Source of the DNA: Enterococcus hulanensis
GTDB lineage: Bacteria; Bacillota; Bacilli; Lactobacillales; Enterococcaceae
DNA length: 64,000 nt
Direction of reading: 5' to 3'
Assembly: GCF_005405485.1 (NCBI RefSeq)
Contig: NZ_BJED01000002.1
Span: forward strand, 186,001 to 250,000
Part shown: positions 34,092-42,265 of the stretch, piece after piece
How positions within the stretch are numbered: position 1 is the stretch's first letter
Layout of the letters: each line of letters opens with the position of its first letter
The notes under the pieces: model-generated
What the model was told of the DNA's origin: nothing
The model's database searches: none
Seen by the model: the letters and a program-made list of their open reading frames with translations, nothing else
Program-made: the position numbers and the translations under genes

Positions 34092-35078
34092 ATGGACAAT
34101 ACAAAGAGGCTAAAAGCGACTCAAAATAAAATGACGAAAGAAAATTTCTTTGAACTCGTGCAGATTCGCACAAAGTTTGCCGGAATCTTTCCTTTTGTGA
34201 TCGCTGTTTTATTTACGAATACGTATTTTCATTCCTTCCATCCGGGAAAGACGCTTTTTTTCTTTTTCGGCATGTTTGCCTTTGATTTAGCTATCACGGC
34301 GATCAATAATTATATGGATTTTATCAAGGCCCATTCGGAAAAATACAAATATGAAGAGAATCTTATCGGTCGGGAAAATTTATCAGAAAAGCAGATCCAG
34401 CGGCTCATTTTTAGTTTGGTAGGTTTTGCGGCAATCGTAGGCTTGATATTGGTGGTCCAAACTGGGTGGCTACTTTTACCGATGGGGGCAGCGTGCTTTT
34501 TTGTTGGCGTATTTTATACGTATGGTCCGATCCCGCTTTCGAGGATGCCGTTGGGCGAAATTTTTAGCGGCGTAACAGAAGGTTTGGGAATTTTTGCCAT
34601 CACGATTTATTTGAATACTTACGATCAGCGGTTGTTTTATCTGGAACTGGATTTTAATCGTTTTGCTTTAACAGGTAATACGATGGCTGTGTTGGCGGTT
34701 ATCTGGGCGGCGTTGCCATTGGTGCTGACGATCGCAAATATCATGTTGGCGAATAATATTAGTGATTTGGAGCAGGATGTTGAGAATCATCGCTATACTT
34801 TGCCGTTTTATATCGGGCGCAAGTGGAGCGTGAGATTATTCAATGTTCTGATGTACAGCTGCTACGGCGTGATTCTGGTTGGGCTGATCGTCGGCATTTA
34901 TCACTGGCCGATCCTGCTGACTTTTATCAGTCTGTTAAAAGTGATTCCACAGACTAGGATTTTCACGCAGGAGCAGATTAAGAACAAAACATTTCCGATG
35001 GCGGTGGAAAATCTGATCGTGTTTAATAGCTGCTATGCGTTAGGGCTTTTAGTTACGATGATTTTACAGTTTATCTAA
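34092..35078 (+). CDS. UbiA family prenyltransferase, second tandem copy
   Basis: 328 residues from ATG 34092 with AAGGGG upstream; the 13 extra N-terminal residues precede the shared MTKENFF start. Motifs are AINNYMDFIKAHSE and ANNISDLEQDVENHRYTLP. Both active-site motifs are intact, so it should be functional and not a decaying copy. Differences cluster in loops and near the N-terminus. It may be specialised for another prenyl tail length or naphthoate, for instance respiratory versus electron-transfer quinone. A bidirectional terminator follows. Confidence 0.88.
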   Translation: MDNTKRLKATQNKMTKENFFELVQIRTKFAGIFPFVIAVLFTNTYFHSFHPGKTLFFFFGMFAFDLAITAINNYMDFIKAHSEKYKYEENLIGRENLSEKQIQRLIFSLVGFAAIVGLILVVQTGWLLLPMGAACFFVGVFYTYGPIPLSRMPLGEIFSGVTEGLGIFAITIYLNTYDQRLFYLELDFNRFALTGNTMAVLAVIWAALPLVLTIANIMLANNISDLEQDVENHRYTLPFYIGRKWSVRLFNVLMYSCYGVILVGLIVGIYHWPILLTFISLLKVIPQTRIFTQEQIKNKTFPMAVENLIVFNSCYALGLLVTMILQFI

Positions 35079-35082
35079 AAAA

Positions 35083-35118
35083 GGAGTCAGTGGTTTTGAT
35101 CACTGACTCCTTTTTTTT
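35083..35118. terminator. Bidirectional terminator after the UbiA pair
   Basis: GGAGTCAGTG / CACTGACTCC, a perfect 10-bp stem flanked by six A and eight T; it serves the plus operon and the convergent permease. Confidence 0.95.
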
Positions 35119-36547
35119 ACCCTAATTGAATTAGAAAGACGATCAAGCTGAGTACGCCTAAACTGGTGACGATCGCAAATAAAATTTTATCACGCTTGGT
35201 CGCGAAGACCGGGCGATGATATGTATGGCTGTTCCACAACCAGAAGACGAAGCCTAATGCGTAAATGCCGATGCAATAGAGCAGATTCAGGATACCTGAT
35301 GAATAGAGCATGTAGATTCCGTAGACGATTCCGCCAATCGCCAAGAATTGCTGTCCTTTGTGCGTTTTTCCTCTAGCGATCTGCCATAAGAAGGCGGCGG
35401 ATAAAACGTAAGGAACTAAAACCATGGTTGTCGCGGTATCGGTCACTGCTTGGAAGGCATCCATCGCCCAGCGCGAGATTAAAAAGACGATCTGCATGAT
35501 GACACCATTCAGAATTAAAGCGTTCACGGGTGCATTTTGTTTATTGGCTTTGCCTAAAAAGGCGGGAAACATTTTATCCTGAGCGGCGTCAAAAGAAATT
35601 TCGGCAGCCAAAATCGTCCAGGATATCCAAGCGCCCAATACAGAAATGATGACACCGATATTGATCATGCTGCCAGCCCAAGCGCCAGTCGATGCACGCA
35701 GGACGCCGCTTAATGAAGGGCTTGGTAAATTCGCCAGCTGTTCCTGCGGCAGCGAACCGAAGCTCAGCATTACGATCAAGACATAAATCGCCAGTGTCGT
35801 AGAGTAGCCGATCAACGTTGCGCGGCCGACATCGCGGGCACGTTTTGCTCGTCCTGATAAAACGACAGCCCCTTCGATCCCGACGAAGACCCACATCGTT
35901 TGCAGCATCGCATGACGGATTTGCGTCGGAACACTGCCAAGCTGTTTGCCATTCATCATCATATTTTTGGCAAAAACATCCATTGAGAAGGTGCGGTATT
36001 TAAAATGAATAAATAAAAGAAAAATCGCTAATAATATCGGAACGACCTTGGCACTTGTGGCGATGGTATTTAATAGACTGGCTGTTCGAATCCCGCGAGC
36101 AACTAAAAAAATCACACCCCAGATCATAAAGGTGCCTAAAAACAAACCAATCTGTCCGCCAGAACCGCCGATCGAAGGAATAAATTTGCTTAGGGCATCC
36201 AAAAATAGAATGACAAAAGAAACATTGCCGATAATATTGCTAAGCCAATAGCCCCAAGCGGAGTTGAAACCGACATAATCGCCAAAGCCGTCTTTGGCAT
36301 AATAATAGATTCCCCCGATAATCCCCGGTTCTTCCTTTGAAAGAGTTTGAAAAACCTTCGCGATAAAGAAAACGCCAACGCCAGTAATCAGCCAAGCTAA
36401 TAATGAAGCAACGACACCAGCAGATTGAGAAATGCTGCTAGGCAAATTAAAGACGCCGCCTCCCAGCATTGAACCGATCACGATCATGCTTAAGCCTAAC
36501 AAGCTCATCTCCTTCGTATGATTGTCAGGTACTTGATTCTGTTCCAT
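35117..36547 (-). CDS. APC family basic amino acid/polyamine antiporter (ArcD-like)
   Basis: 476 residues from ATG 36547, with GGGAG upstream; the frame extends to 36580 without a ribosome site. About 12-13 membrane helices. The helix 1 motif IGSMLGGGVFNLPSSIS and the FVGIEGAVVLSGRAKRARDVGRATLIG block are typical of arginine:ornithine or lysine:cadaverine exchangers. No arginine deiminase or decarboxylase genes are adjacent, so the exchanged pair is unknown. Single gene. Confidence 0.88.
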   Translation of the reverse strand: MEQNQVPDNHTKEMSLLGLSMIVIGSMLGGGVFNLPSSISQSAGVVASLLAWLITGVGVFFIAKVFQTLSKEEPGIIGGIYYYAKDGFGDYVGFNSAWGYWLSNIIGNVSFVILFLDALSKFIPSIGGSGGQIGLFLGTFMIWGVIFLVARGIRTASLLNTIATSAKVVPILLAIFLLFIHFKYRTFSMDVFAKNMMMNGKQLGSVPTQIRHAMLQTMWVFVGIEGAVVLSGRAKRARDVGRATLIGYSTTLAIYVLIVMLSFGSLPQEQLANLPSPSLSGVLRASTGAWAGSMINIGVIISVLGAWISWTILAAEISFDAAQDKMFPAFLGKANKQNAPVNALILNGVIMQIVFLISRWAMDAFQAVTDTATTMVLVPYVLSAAFLWQIARGKTHKGQQFLAIGGIVYGIYMLYSSGILNLLYCIGIYALGFVFWLWNSHTYHRPVFATKRDKILFAIVTSLGVLSLIVFLIQLG

Positions 36548-36974
36548 AAATAATTCTCCCAGTTTATAGTAATAAAGCATTTTTTACTGCAAGTGCTTCT
36601 TATACTCCAGCCCTTAATGAGACGAAAGCTTAATAAGAAACACTCTTTCTATATAAGCATATTTACTTAAAAATAACCATAAGGGGGAAGTGAAACTCCA
36701 TCGACTTAACTTAAAGAAGTGCCATTTAATTATAATCTAATTCAAATGATGCCGTTCTTTTGCTTCATTTTTAACGAGTCAACAAACCTAATGTTGCAGA
36801 AGCTGCTAAAAGAAAAAATAGTATGTTATTAATACCATTCTTAACTGTCAGCTAGTATGATTCGTTTGAATGTAAAAAATAGAATAAATATTAAGATTTA
36901 GGGTGTAACCTTTTTAGAGAGGGTGTTTTTTTATTTGTCAGAGTGATAAAATTGAACCAACGAGGGGGGCTAAG
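36548..36974. other. Intergenic region with candidate promoter for the acetyltransferase
   Basis: No convincing ORF in about 430 bases. TTGAAT (36866-36871), 17 bases, TATTAA (36889-36894) is a plausible promoter for the following gene. Downstream, ACCTT/AGGGT with GTTTTTTTA (36908-36933) is a weak terminator-like hairpin in the leader. Confidence 0.45.
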
Positions 36975-37511
36975 ATGATTGAGATTCGAGTAGCAACACC
37001 AAAGGATGCGTCTGCGTTAGTCGCAATTTACGCGCCTTATGTCACAGAAACAACAATTACTTTTGATTATGAAGTACCGAGTGAAAAGGACTTCGCTGAG
37101 AGAATTCAAGAAACGCTCCATACATATCCTTATTATATTGCTGAGGAAAACGGAGAGATTTTAGGCTATGCTTATGCGCATGCTTACAAAGACAGAGCCG
37201 CTTATGATTGGTCAGTGGAGGTCAGTGTCTATGTGGATCGTGAAAAACGTGGGAATGGTGCAGGAAAGCTCTTGTATCAAGCGTTGGAAGAGACATTAAG
37301 TAAGCAAAACGTCGCGATTTTAACTGCTTGTATAACAGGTGGGAACCAAGGAAGTATAAAATTCCATGAAAAACTTGGCTATCAGGAGGTCGCGAACTTT
37401 CCAAAGATCGGCTATAAGTTTGAGCGGTGGCATGATGTTATTTGGCTGCAGAAATTTTTGACGGAGACCAAAGGGAAGCTGCCTGCGTTTATCCCTTTTT
37501 CTAAGCTATGA
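36975..37511 (+). CDS. GNAT acetyltransferase of the phosphinothricin acetyltransferase (Pat/YncA) type
   Basis: 178 residues. Characteristic Pat features are IRVATPKDASALVAIYAPYV, TTITFDYEVPS, the acetyl-CoA site VYVDREKRGNGAGKLLYQAL and GNQGSIKFHEKLGYQEVANFPKIGYKF. These enzymes acetylate amino-acid-like compounds (methionine sulfoximine/sulfone, phosphinothricin). AGGGGGG lies before ATG 36975. It overlaps the next gene by 4 bases. Confidence 0.9.
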   Translation: MIEIRVATPKDASALVAIYAPYVTETTITFDYEVPSEKDFAERIQETLHTYPYYIAEENGEILGYAYAHAYKDRAAYDWSVEVSVYVDREKRGNGAGKLLYQALEETLSKQNVAILTACITGGNQGSIKFHEKLGYQEVANFPKIGYKFERWHDVIWLQKFLTETKGKLPAFIPFSKL

Positions 37512-39313
37512 ACATAAAGAAACGAATAAAGAGCAATCCGGCGATGATGGGGAGAGTCATGTTGGGTGTCTTTGTCTTTGCGATCGTTTTTCGAGTGTTG
37601 ATCGCGGAAACGATGCCGATCAAAATCTATATGCAGGCAGGCTATGATGACGCACTTTCTATTAACCAGGCATTGAGTATTTTGGACGGGAAATGGCTGG
37701 GAACATATGGGACCGGGACGCTGACGAAAGGATTATCCTTCACTTTCTTTTTGCTTGTGAATCATTTTTCACACTTGTCGTATCCATTGTTTTTATGTTT
37801 AGTCAATATTGGGGCGGCTTTTGCCATTGTCAAAGCATTGGCGCCAGTGATTAAAAATAAATATTTGAGCGGGTTAGGTTTCTTATTTTTGATCTATTCA
37901 CCTGCGACCTTGACCTCAGATTTTTCGCTGCGGGTTTATCGGAATAGCCTGGTTTTTGCGGCGGTGCTTTTTGTTTTAGCTGGCATTCTTGGGCTTTATT
38001 TAAGAAGAAAAGAGACGCTGAAAAAACGCCTTCCATGGTCAATATTAGTAACGATCGCATTTCCTTTTTTCTGGTATTTGCGGGAGGATTCGATTTGGCT
38101 GCTGCCGCTTTATATCGTTGCGACTTTTTGCACGTTTTTTGGGATCGTCGTACAGGATCAGCCATTGGGTTCATCGTTGAAGGAAGGGCTCAATCGTATT
38201 TGGCAGCTGTTGAAGACAGCGAACAAGCAAAAGCTTGTCGGTAATCTTTTACTGCTGATCGCGCCGTTGATTTTTACGCTGGGGGAATCGCTGCTGATCT
38301 CTAAGGTGAATCAAAATCACTACGGCATCTTTACGACGAATGATCGGACGAAAACGTCTTTTGCCAAATTAACGGAAAACTTGATTCAAATTGATAATAG
38401 CGGTTATGATTCTGAAGCCGTAGCTGAGAACAGCGGGATCTGGGTGTCGAAAAAGACCTTTGCCGAAGCGCAGAAGGTCTCACCGACTTTTGCGAAATAT
38501 CGCAAGGGGATCGAATGGATCTGGAATGAATCGATTTGGCCGGATGCTTGGCCAGTCAAAAACGATGAGCTGCCTGGCGATATGTTTGTCTGGGCCTTGC
38601 GGGAAATGTTTAAGCAGGAAGGTCTGTATAAGGACGGCGCTGCAAATGAAAAAATTTTTAAAAATATCAACCAAGAGCTGGAGGAGAGCTTCAAGTCTGG
38701 CGAGCTGAAAAAGAAAAAAATGTTCTTCGTATCAAAGCAGAGTAATGGAAAGAAGCTTGAGGATATGGGGAAAGTTTTCAGCTACATGGGTGCCGGTATT
38801 TTAGAAACAACGCTTTACAAAAGCTATCAGACCAGTTATGGCGGTTCGATCTTTATGCCGGATCAACCAGCTGAGGTGGTTCTCGATCTGCTGAATGTCA
38901 AATCTGTTTCTACGCTTAAAAAAGGAATGGCGGCAGAGTCGAAGCGGACGAAAGTGACGGTGTGGATCATCACAGCGATCATTTGGATCTATCGGATTGT
39001 TTCACCTGTGCTCCTGCTGGTTAGTTTGGGCGCGATGGTGATTTTCACCGCGGGCTATATCAAAAATAAAAAGACTCGTAAAGTTCTAGCGGACTATTTG
39101 ATTATTTTTCTTGGCCTGCTGCTGACTTATCTGGTCTATCTATTCGGGGTATCTTGGTTTGCGACTTGGGCACCAAATGGCAAGGGCTTGTTCATGTTTT
39201 TCTATACAGGTGCTGGTGTACCGTTGATCCAAGTGATTGAATTGCTGGGCGTGGCGCTGGTTGTCAGAAACGTACAGAACAAATTATTCGAAGATAAAGT
39301 GAGTTTAAATTAG
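37508..39313 (+). CDS. Large integral membrane protein, unknown (possible glycosyltransferase-like)
   Basis: 601 residues. Roughly seven or eight N-terminal hydrophobic segments (about 17-265), a large non-membrane region (about 270-480) and three C-terminal helices (about 485-505, 535-555, 570-590). The motif YDDALSINQA after the first helix and the SLRVYRNS loop are reminiscent of membrane glycosyltransferases of the GT-C type, with an acidic residue in the first external loop, but I cannot assign it. It is translationally coupled (ATGA) to the acetyltransferase. Confidence 0.65.
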   Translation: MNIKKRIKSNPAMMGRVMLGVFVFAIVFRVLIAETMPIKIYMQAGYDDALSINQALSILDGKWLGTYGTGTLTKGLSFTFFLLVNHFSHLSYPLFLCLVNIGAAFAIVKALAPVIKNKYLSGLGFLFLIYSPATLTSDFSLRVYRNSLVFAAVLFVLAGILGLYLRRKETLKKRLPWSILVTIAFPFFWYLREDSIWLLPLYIVATFCTFFGIVVQDQPLGSSLKEGLNRIWQLLKTANKQKLVGNLLLLIAPLIFTLGESLLISKVNQNHYGIFTTNDRTKTSFAKLTENLIQIDNSGYDSEAVAENSGIWVSKKTFAEAQKVSPTFAKYRKGIEWIWNESIWPDAWPVKNDELPGDMFVWALREMFKQEGLYKDGAANEKIFKNINQELEESFKSGELKKKKMFFVSKQSNGKKLEDMGKVFSYMGAGILETTLYKSYQTSYGGSIFMPDQPAEVVLDLLNVKSVSTLKKGMAAESKRTKVTVWIITAIIWIYRIVSPVLLLVSLGAMVIFTAGYIKNKKTRKVLADYLIIFLGLLLTYLVYLFGVSWFATWAPNGKGLFMFFYTGAGVPLIQVIELLGVALVVRNVQNKLFEDKVSLN

Positions 39314-39420
39314 ATTCAGCTAATAGTATTCTAATTAAATTCATTAGGAATTGTTACGCGGCTATACCAATGGTTTGCTATCCTTGCATTGTAAAAGATA
39401 AGGAGGGCCCTAATAGCGCA

Positions 39421-39546
39421 ATGAAACGAGAGAGGAACACTTCGAAAAACGAAGTAAAAACCACCGACTTTCTACTAGAAATGTTGGCGTTGTTCATTCT
39501 AATTTCCGTAACTATTTACGCCATAAGAACTGGGAAAATTTTTTAA
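39421..39546 (+). CDS. Putative 41-residue membrane peptide
   Basis: ATG 39421 to TAA 39546. A charged N-terminus (MKRERNTSKNEVKTTD) is followed by one hydrophobic segment (LLEMLALFILISVTIYAI) and a short basic tail. AGGAGG is present but 14 bases upstream, further than usual. A terminator begins right at the stop codon, so a short dedicated transcript is likely. It lies upstream of an AgrC/AgrA-like pair; it has no Cys and no AgrB partner, so a pheromone role is only a guess. Confidence 0.45.
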   Translation: MKRERNTSKNEVKTTDFLLEMLALFILISVTIYAIRTGKIF

Positions 39547-39580
39547 AAGATACTTTGCTTCATAAGTATCTTTTTTTTTT
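39547..39580 (+). terminator. Terminator of the 41-codon ORF
   Basis: AAGATACTT / AAGTATCTT, 8-base loop, ten T. Confidence 0.9.
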
Positions 39581-39604
39581 GCACTTTTTTTGTAGAACTA
39601 GACC

Positions 39605-39648
39605 AAAAAAGGAGAACCTGCGAATTTTTTTCGCAGGTTCTCCTTTTT
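39605..39648. terminator. Orphan bidirectional terminator hairpin
   Basis: A perfect 14-bp inverted repeat, GGAGAACCTGCGAA / TTCGCAGGTTCTCC, is flanked by A6 and T5. The plus transcript already ends at 39580, and no minus-strand gene is visible downstream of it, so the transcript it serves is unknown. Confidence 0.85.
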
Positions 39649-39892
39649 CAAAATTTATCATAAAGACAATAAGCTGCTAATATCGATAATTAAGAAAGAA
39701 CTCGCGCCTAGCGACACAATCGTTTCATGAAGTAAATGGCAGTAGCTAGAGGTTAAGGATTTACTTTAAAAACTCCTACTTTATAAGATTCTATGTGGAG
39801 TGTTTCACTTGTTATAGTTTATTGATAGTATAGTAATTGCAGCTTACTTCATAGCGCAGAAGAATAATACCAATTTTGATTTTGTAGTTTTC
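39649..39892. other. AT-rich spacer before the histidine kinase gene
   Basis: No ORF with a ribosome site on either strand and no clean promoter. It may hold the kinase promoter or an untranslated minus-strand RNA ending at the hairpin at 39605-39648. Confidence 0.35.
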
Positions 39893-41245
39893 GTGTATTA
39901 TTACCTAGGAGATAGGGGTAAATGTAAAGGAGATAATCCAATCTATACATTAATTATTTCAATTCAAGTAATCAGTTTCTTTCTGATATTTAAAATGGTT
40001 TCCGGTTACTCTTTTTCAAAAAGCGAATTAGTAATTTATCCGATAAGTATGCTTTTTTTTACTTTTGAATTCAGGAAAACATTTGGGGTTTGGGGTGCTC
40101 TATTTTTTCTGGCACTGTTTATTGCGATCGGATACTTTAAAGAAATGGGATTCCAACTGATAAGTGTTTTTTACGCGCTGTATGCATTATTAATGAATTC
40201 ATTTTTGGGATATATTGTTGCGGCGCCCTTAGAATATTTGTTTTCATTGATGAGTTTTATTCCGATAGAGGTGCTATATCTTTTAGTTGCGATGATGCCA
40301 TCTATTATCAATTATCTGATTATAAAAATGTTAGAACAAGTATATCCAGAGTATCCTTTAAAGTCGTTTAGGGAAATTAATGATTTCTCACTCGTTGTTT
40401 TAGTTATCATCTTATTTACAGTAATGGGACTTTTATATAGGGTTTTAACGATTGGAAATCAGACCGAAATAGTCAGTTGGCAGAGTAATTTGCTAATTTT
40501 GATTTTGTTTCTGGTTGTTGTTTTTTCACTGCTATTGCTAAATATACATTTCCAAAGACAAAAAAGAAAAGAAATCCAAATATTAAAAGATGAACAGTTA
40601 CTTCAATTGCAAGAGTATACAAAGCATGTGGAAGCATTGTATGAGGAGATTCATCATTTTAAGCATGATTATATCAATATACTGACTAGTTTAGATGATG
40701 GAATTAAAAATCAAGATATAAAGAGAGTTCAAGAGATATATGAGTCTGTCATTAAACCAACAAAACAGACTTTTCAAACCAATCATTTCATGATTGCTCG
40801 ACTTAGTAATATTCTAATCCCTGAGATAAAAAGTTTGATCTCTGCCAAATTACTGATTGCTAGACAGAATAAAATTGATATCCACGTTGAAGTAGTAGAA
40901 CCGATCGATAAAGTGAATACAGACTTATTAAACCTAATTCGAGTGCTCTCAAATTTGCTAGATAATGCAATTGAAGCAACTTCAGAAATAAACGATTCTT
41001 GGATTAGAATCGCGATGTTTAAGGAAGAAAAGACAGTTACTATTATTATTGAGAATAGTATCCTTGAATTAATAGATATAAAGAAAATTAATGACATGGG
41101 CTACTCATCTAAAGGAACAGGGCGCGGTATAGGCTTGCATACGGTTCAAAAAATTCTAAAAAACGATACAAGTCTTTTTCTAGAAACCAGTAGTGACCAG
41201 CAAGTGTTCTCTCAAGTGCTTAAGATTGCGGGGAATGATTTATGA
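39893..41245 (+). CDS. GHKL sensor histidine kinase, AgrC/ComD-like
   Basis: 450 residues as drawn from GTG 39893. Six or seven membrane helices (about 15-215) lead into the kinase: phospho-acceptor His258 in EEIHHFKHDYIN, N box VLSNLLDNAIEAT and G box GRGIGLHTVQKI. This class senses peptides, usually at the membrane. The start is uncertain. The GTG has no ribosome site, while two good sites (39906 and 39923 region) are followed by an out-of-frame ATG-TAA and by no standard start. It overlaps the regulator gene by 4 bases. Confidence 0.85.
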   Translation: MYYYLGDRGKCKGDNPIYTLIISIQVISFFLIFKMVSGYSFSKSELVIYPISMLFFTFEFRKTFGVWGALFFLALFIAIGYFKEMGFQLISVFYALYALLMNSFLGYIVAAPLEYLFSLMSFIPIEVLYLLVAMMPSIINYLIIKMLEQVYPEYPLKSFREINDFSLVVLVIILFTVMGLLYRVLTIGNQTEIVSWQSNLLILILFLVVVFSLLLLNIHFQRQKRKEIQILKDEQLLQLQEYTKHVEALYEEIHHFKHDYINILTSLDDGIKNQDIKRVQEIYESVIKPTKQTFQTNHFMIARLSNILIPEIKSLISAKLLIARQNKIDIHVEVVEPIDKVNTDLLNLIRVLSNLLDNAIEATSEINDSWIRIAMFKEEKTVTIIIENSILELIDIKKINDMGYSSKGTGRGIGLHTVQKILKNDTSLFLETSSDQQVFSQVLKIAGNDL

Positions 41246-41973
41246 ACATATTTATTTTAGAGGATGATTTATTTCAACAACAAAACTTAAAACGGACTAT
41301 AGAAAGAATTTCTCAAGAGGAAAAAATCTCCTATAAAAATTTAATCGTTACTGCCAAACCGGATGTTTTATTAGAAAATTTAACACTCGCGAGTCTTCAC
41401 AATTTGTATTTTTTGGATTTAGAGATTGCTGAATACGATAAAACCGGGTTGGAAGTTGCCCAACGAATTCGAAAGCAAGATCCTTTTGGAACGATTGTTT
41501 TTATTACTACTCATTCTGAAATGGCTCCGCTGACTTTTGCATACAAAGTATCGGCGTTAGATTTTATTGAAAAAGATCAAAAGGAAGAGACAATCATCAA
41601 AAGAATCAGGGAGTGCCTTTTACTAGCAAACATGAGGATTGAAAAAAGTGTTAGTGATGATGCCTTGATTTTTAAGAATAAGTTTACAAATCTGCAAGTA
41701 CCATATTCTGATATTTATTATTTCGAAACTACGGGAATTGCTCATAAATTACGTTTGGTAAGCAAAAATAAAATTACTGAATTTTATGGAGAATTGAGTG
41801 AATTTGAAAACATAGATACTCGCTTGTTTCGTTGCCATCGTGCGTTTGTAGTAAACTTGGCAAATATCGTCTCTATTGATCGGACTAATAGGTTGATTAT
41901 GTTTCCGAATAAAGATGAATGTAATGTCTCACGAAGGACGATGAAAGAATTATTAAATAAAATGAATCAGTAG
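41242..41973 (+). CDS. LytTR family response regulator, AgrA/ComE-like
   Basis: 243 residues. The receiver domain (1-120) has acidic pocket LEDD and the phospho-acceptor Asp in LYFLDLEI. The LytTR DNA-binding domain (about 140-243) has the FRCHRAFVVNLANI signature. It pairs with the upstream kinase via an ATGA overlap. A likely target is the ABC transporter operon 290 bases downstream. The stop codon lies inside the terminator stem. Confidence 0.92.
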   Translation: MNIFILEDDLFQQQNLKRTIERISQEEKISYKNLIVTAKPDVLLENLTLASLHNLYFLDLEIAEYDKTGLEVAQRIRKQDPFGTIVFITTHSEMAPLTFAYKVSALDFIEKDQKEETIIKRIRECLLLANMRIEKSVSDDALIFKNKFTNLQVPYSDIYYFETTGIAHKLRLVSKNKITEFYGELSEFENIDTRLFRCHRAFVVNLANIVSIDRTNRLIMFPNKDECNVSRRTMKELLNKMNQ

Positions 41974-42012
41974 AGCGGCAAAGCTTTGTTGCTCTATTGG
42001 TTCATTTTTTTT
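41963..42012 (+). terminator. Terminator incorporating the response regulator stop
   Basis: TGAATCAGTAGAGC (41963-41976) pairs along its full length, with G-T pairs, with GCTCTATTGGTTCA (41991-42004), then eight T. The TAG stop (41971-41973) is in the 5' arm. Confidence 0.85.
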
Positions 42013-42054
42013 AGTAAGAAGATTCTCAGTTGAAGCAACGAGTCGATTGTTTTC

Positions 42055-42091
42055 GTGATATAGACAGGCGTATTATCACAAGGGCTATACT
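42055..42091 (+). promoter_or_regulatory. Candidate promoter/operator of the ABC-DUF4097 operon
   Basis: TATACT (42086-42091) with a weak TAGACA 19 bases upstream, overlapped by the inverted repeat GTGATA/TATCAC (42055-42060, 42074-42079). Weak -35 spacing suggests an activator, plausibly the LytTR regulator; inference. Confidence 0.4.
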
Positions 42092-42265
42092 ATTGAGTTA
42101 CTGATAAAAACAGGTGTAAATATAAATGAAAAGGATGATGCACAGATGTGTATTGTCTTTTTTTTACCTTTCAAGCAATTTGAGTATCCGTTTATGAAAT
42201 AGAATTCTTTTCCCTCTTTTTTTTGAATAAGATGGATTTAAGAAATGACTATAGGGGGAGCAAAT

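Noticed and set aside
36600-36860. Short peptides of 15 to 27 codons in the gap before the acetyltransferase
   Set aside because: None has a correctly spaced ribosome site or any recognisable pattern.
39660-39760. Short hydrophobic minus-strand frame (HETIVSLGASSFLIIDISSLLSL-like) ending near 39660
   Set aside because: The phrase looks like a small toxin peptide but has no usable start codon or ribosome site in frame.
42021-42060. Possible LytTR direct repeats (TCAGTTGAA and ATTGTTTTC)
   Set aside because: Spacing is 20 and the second element fits the consensus poorly.
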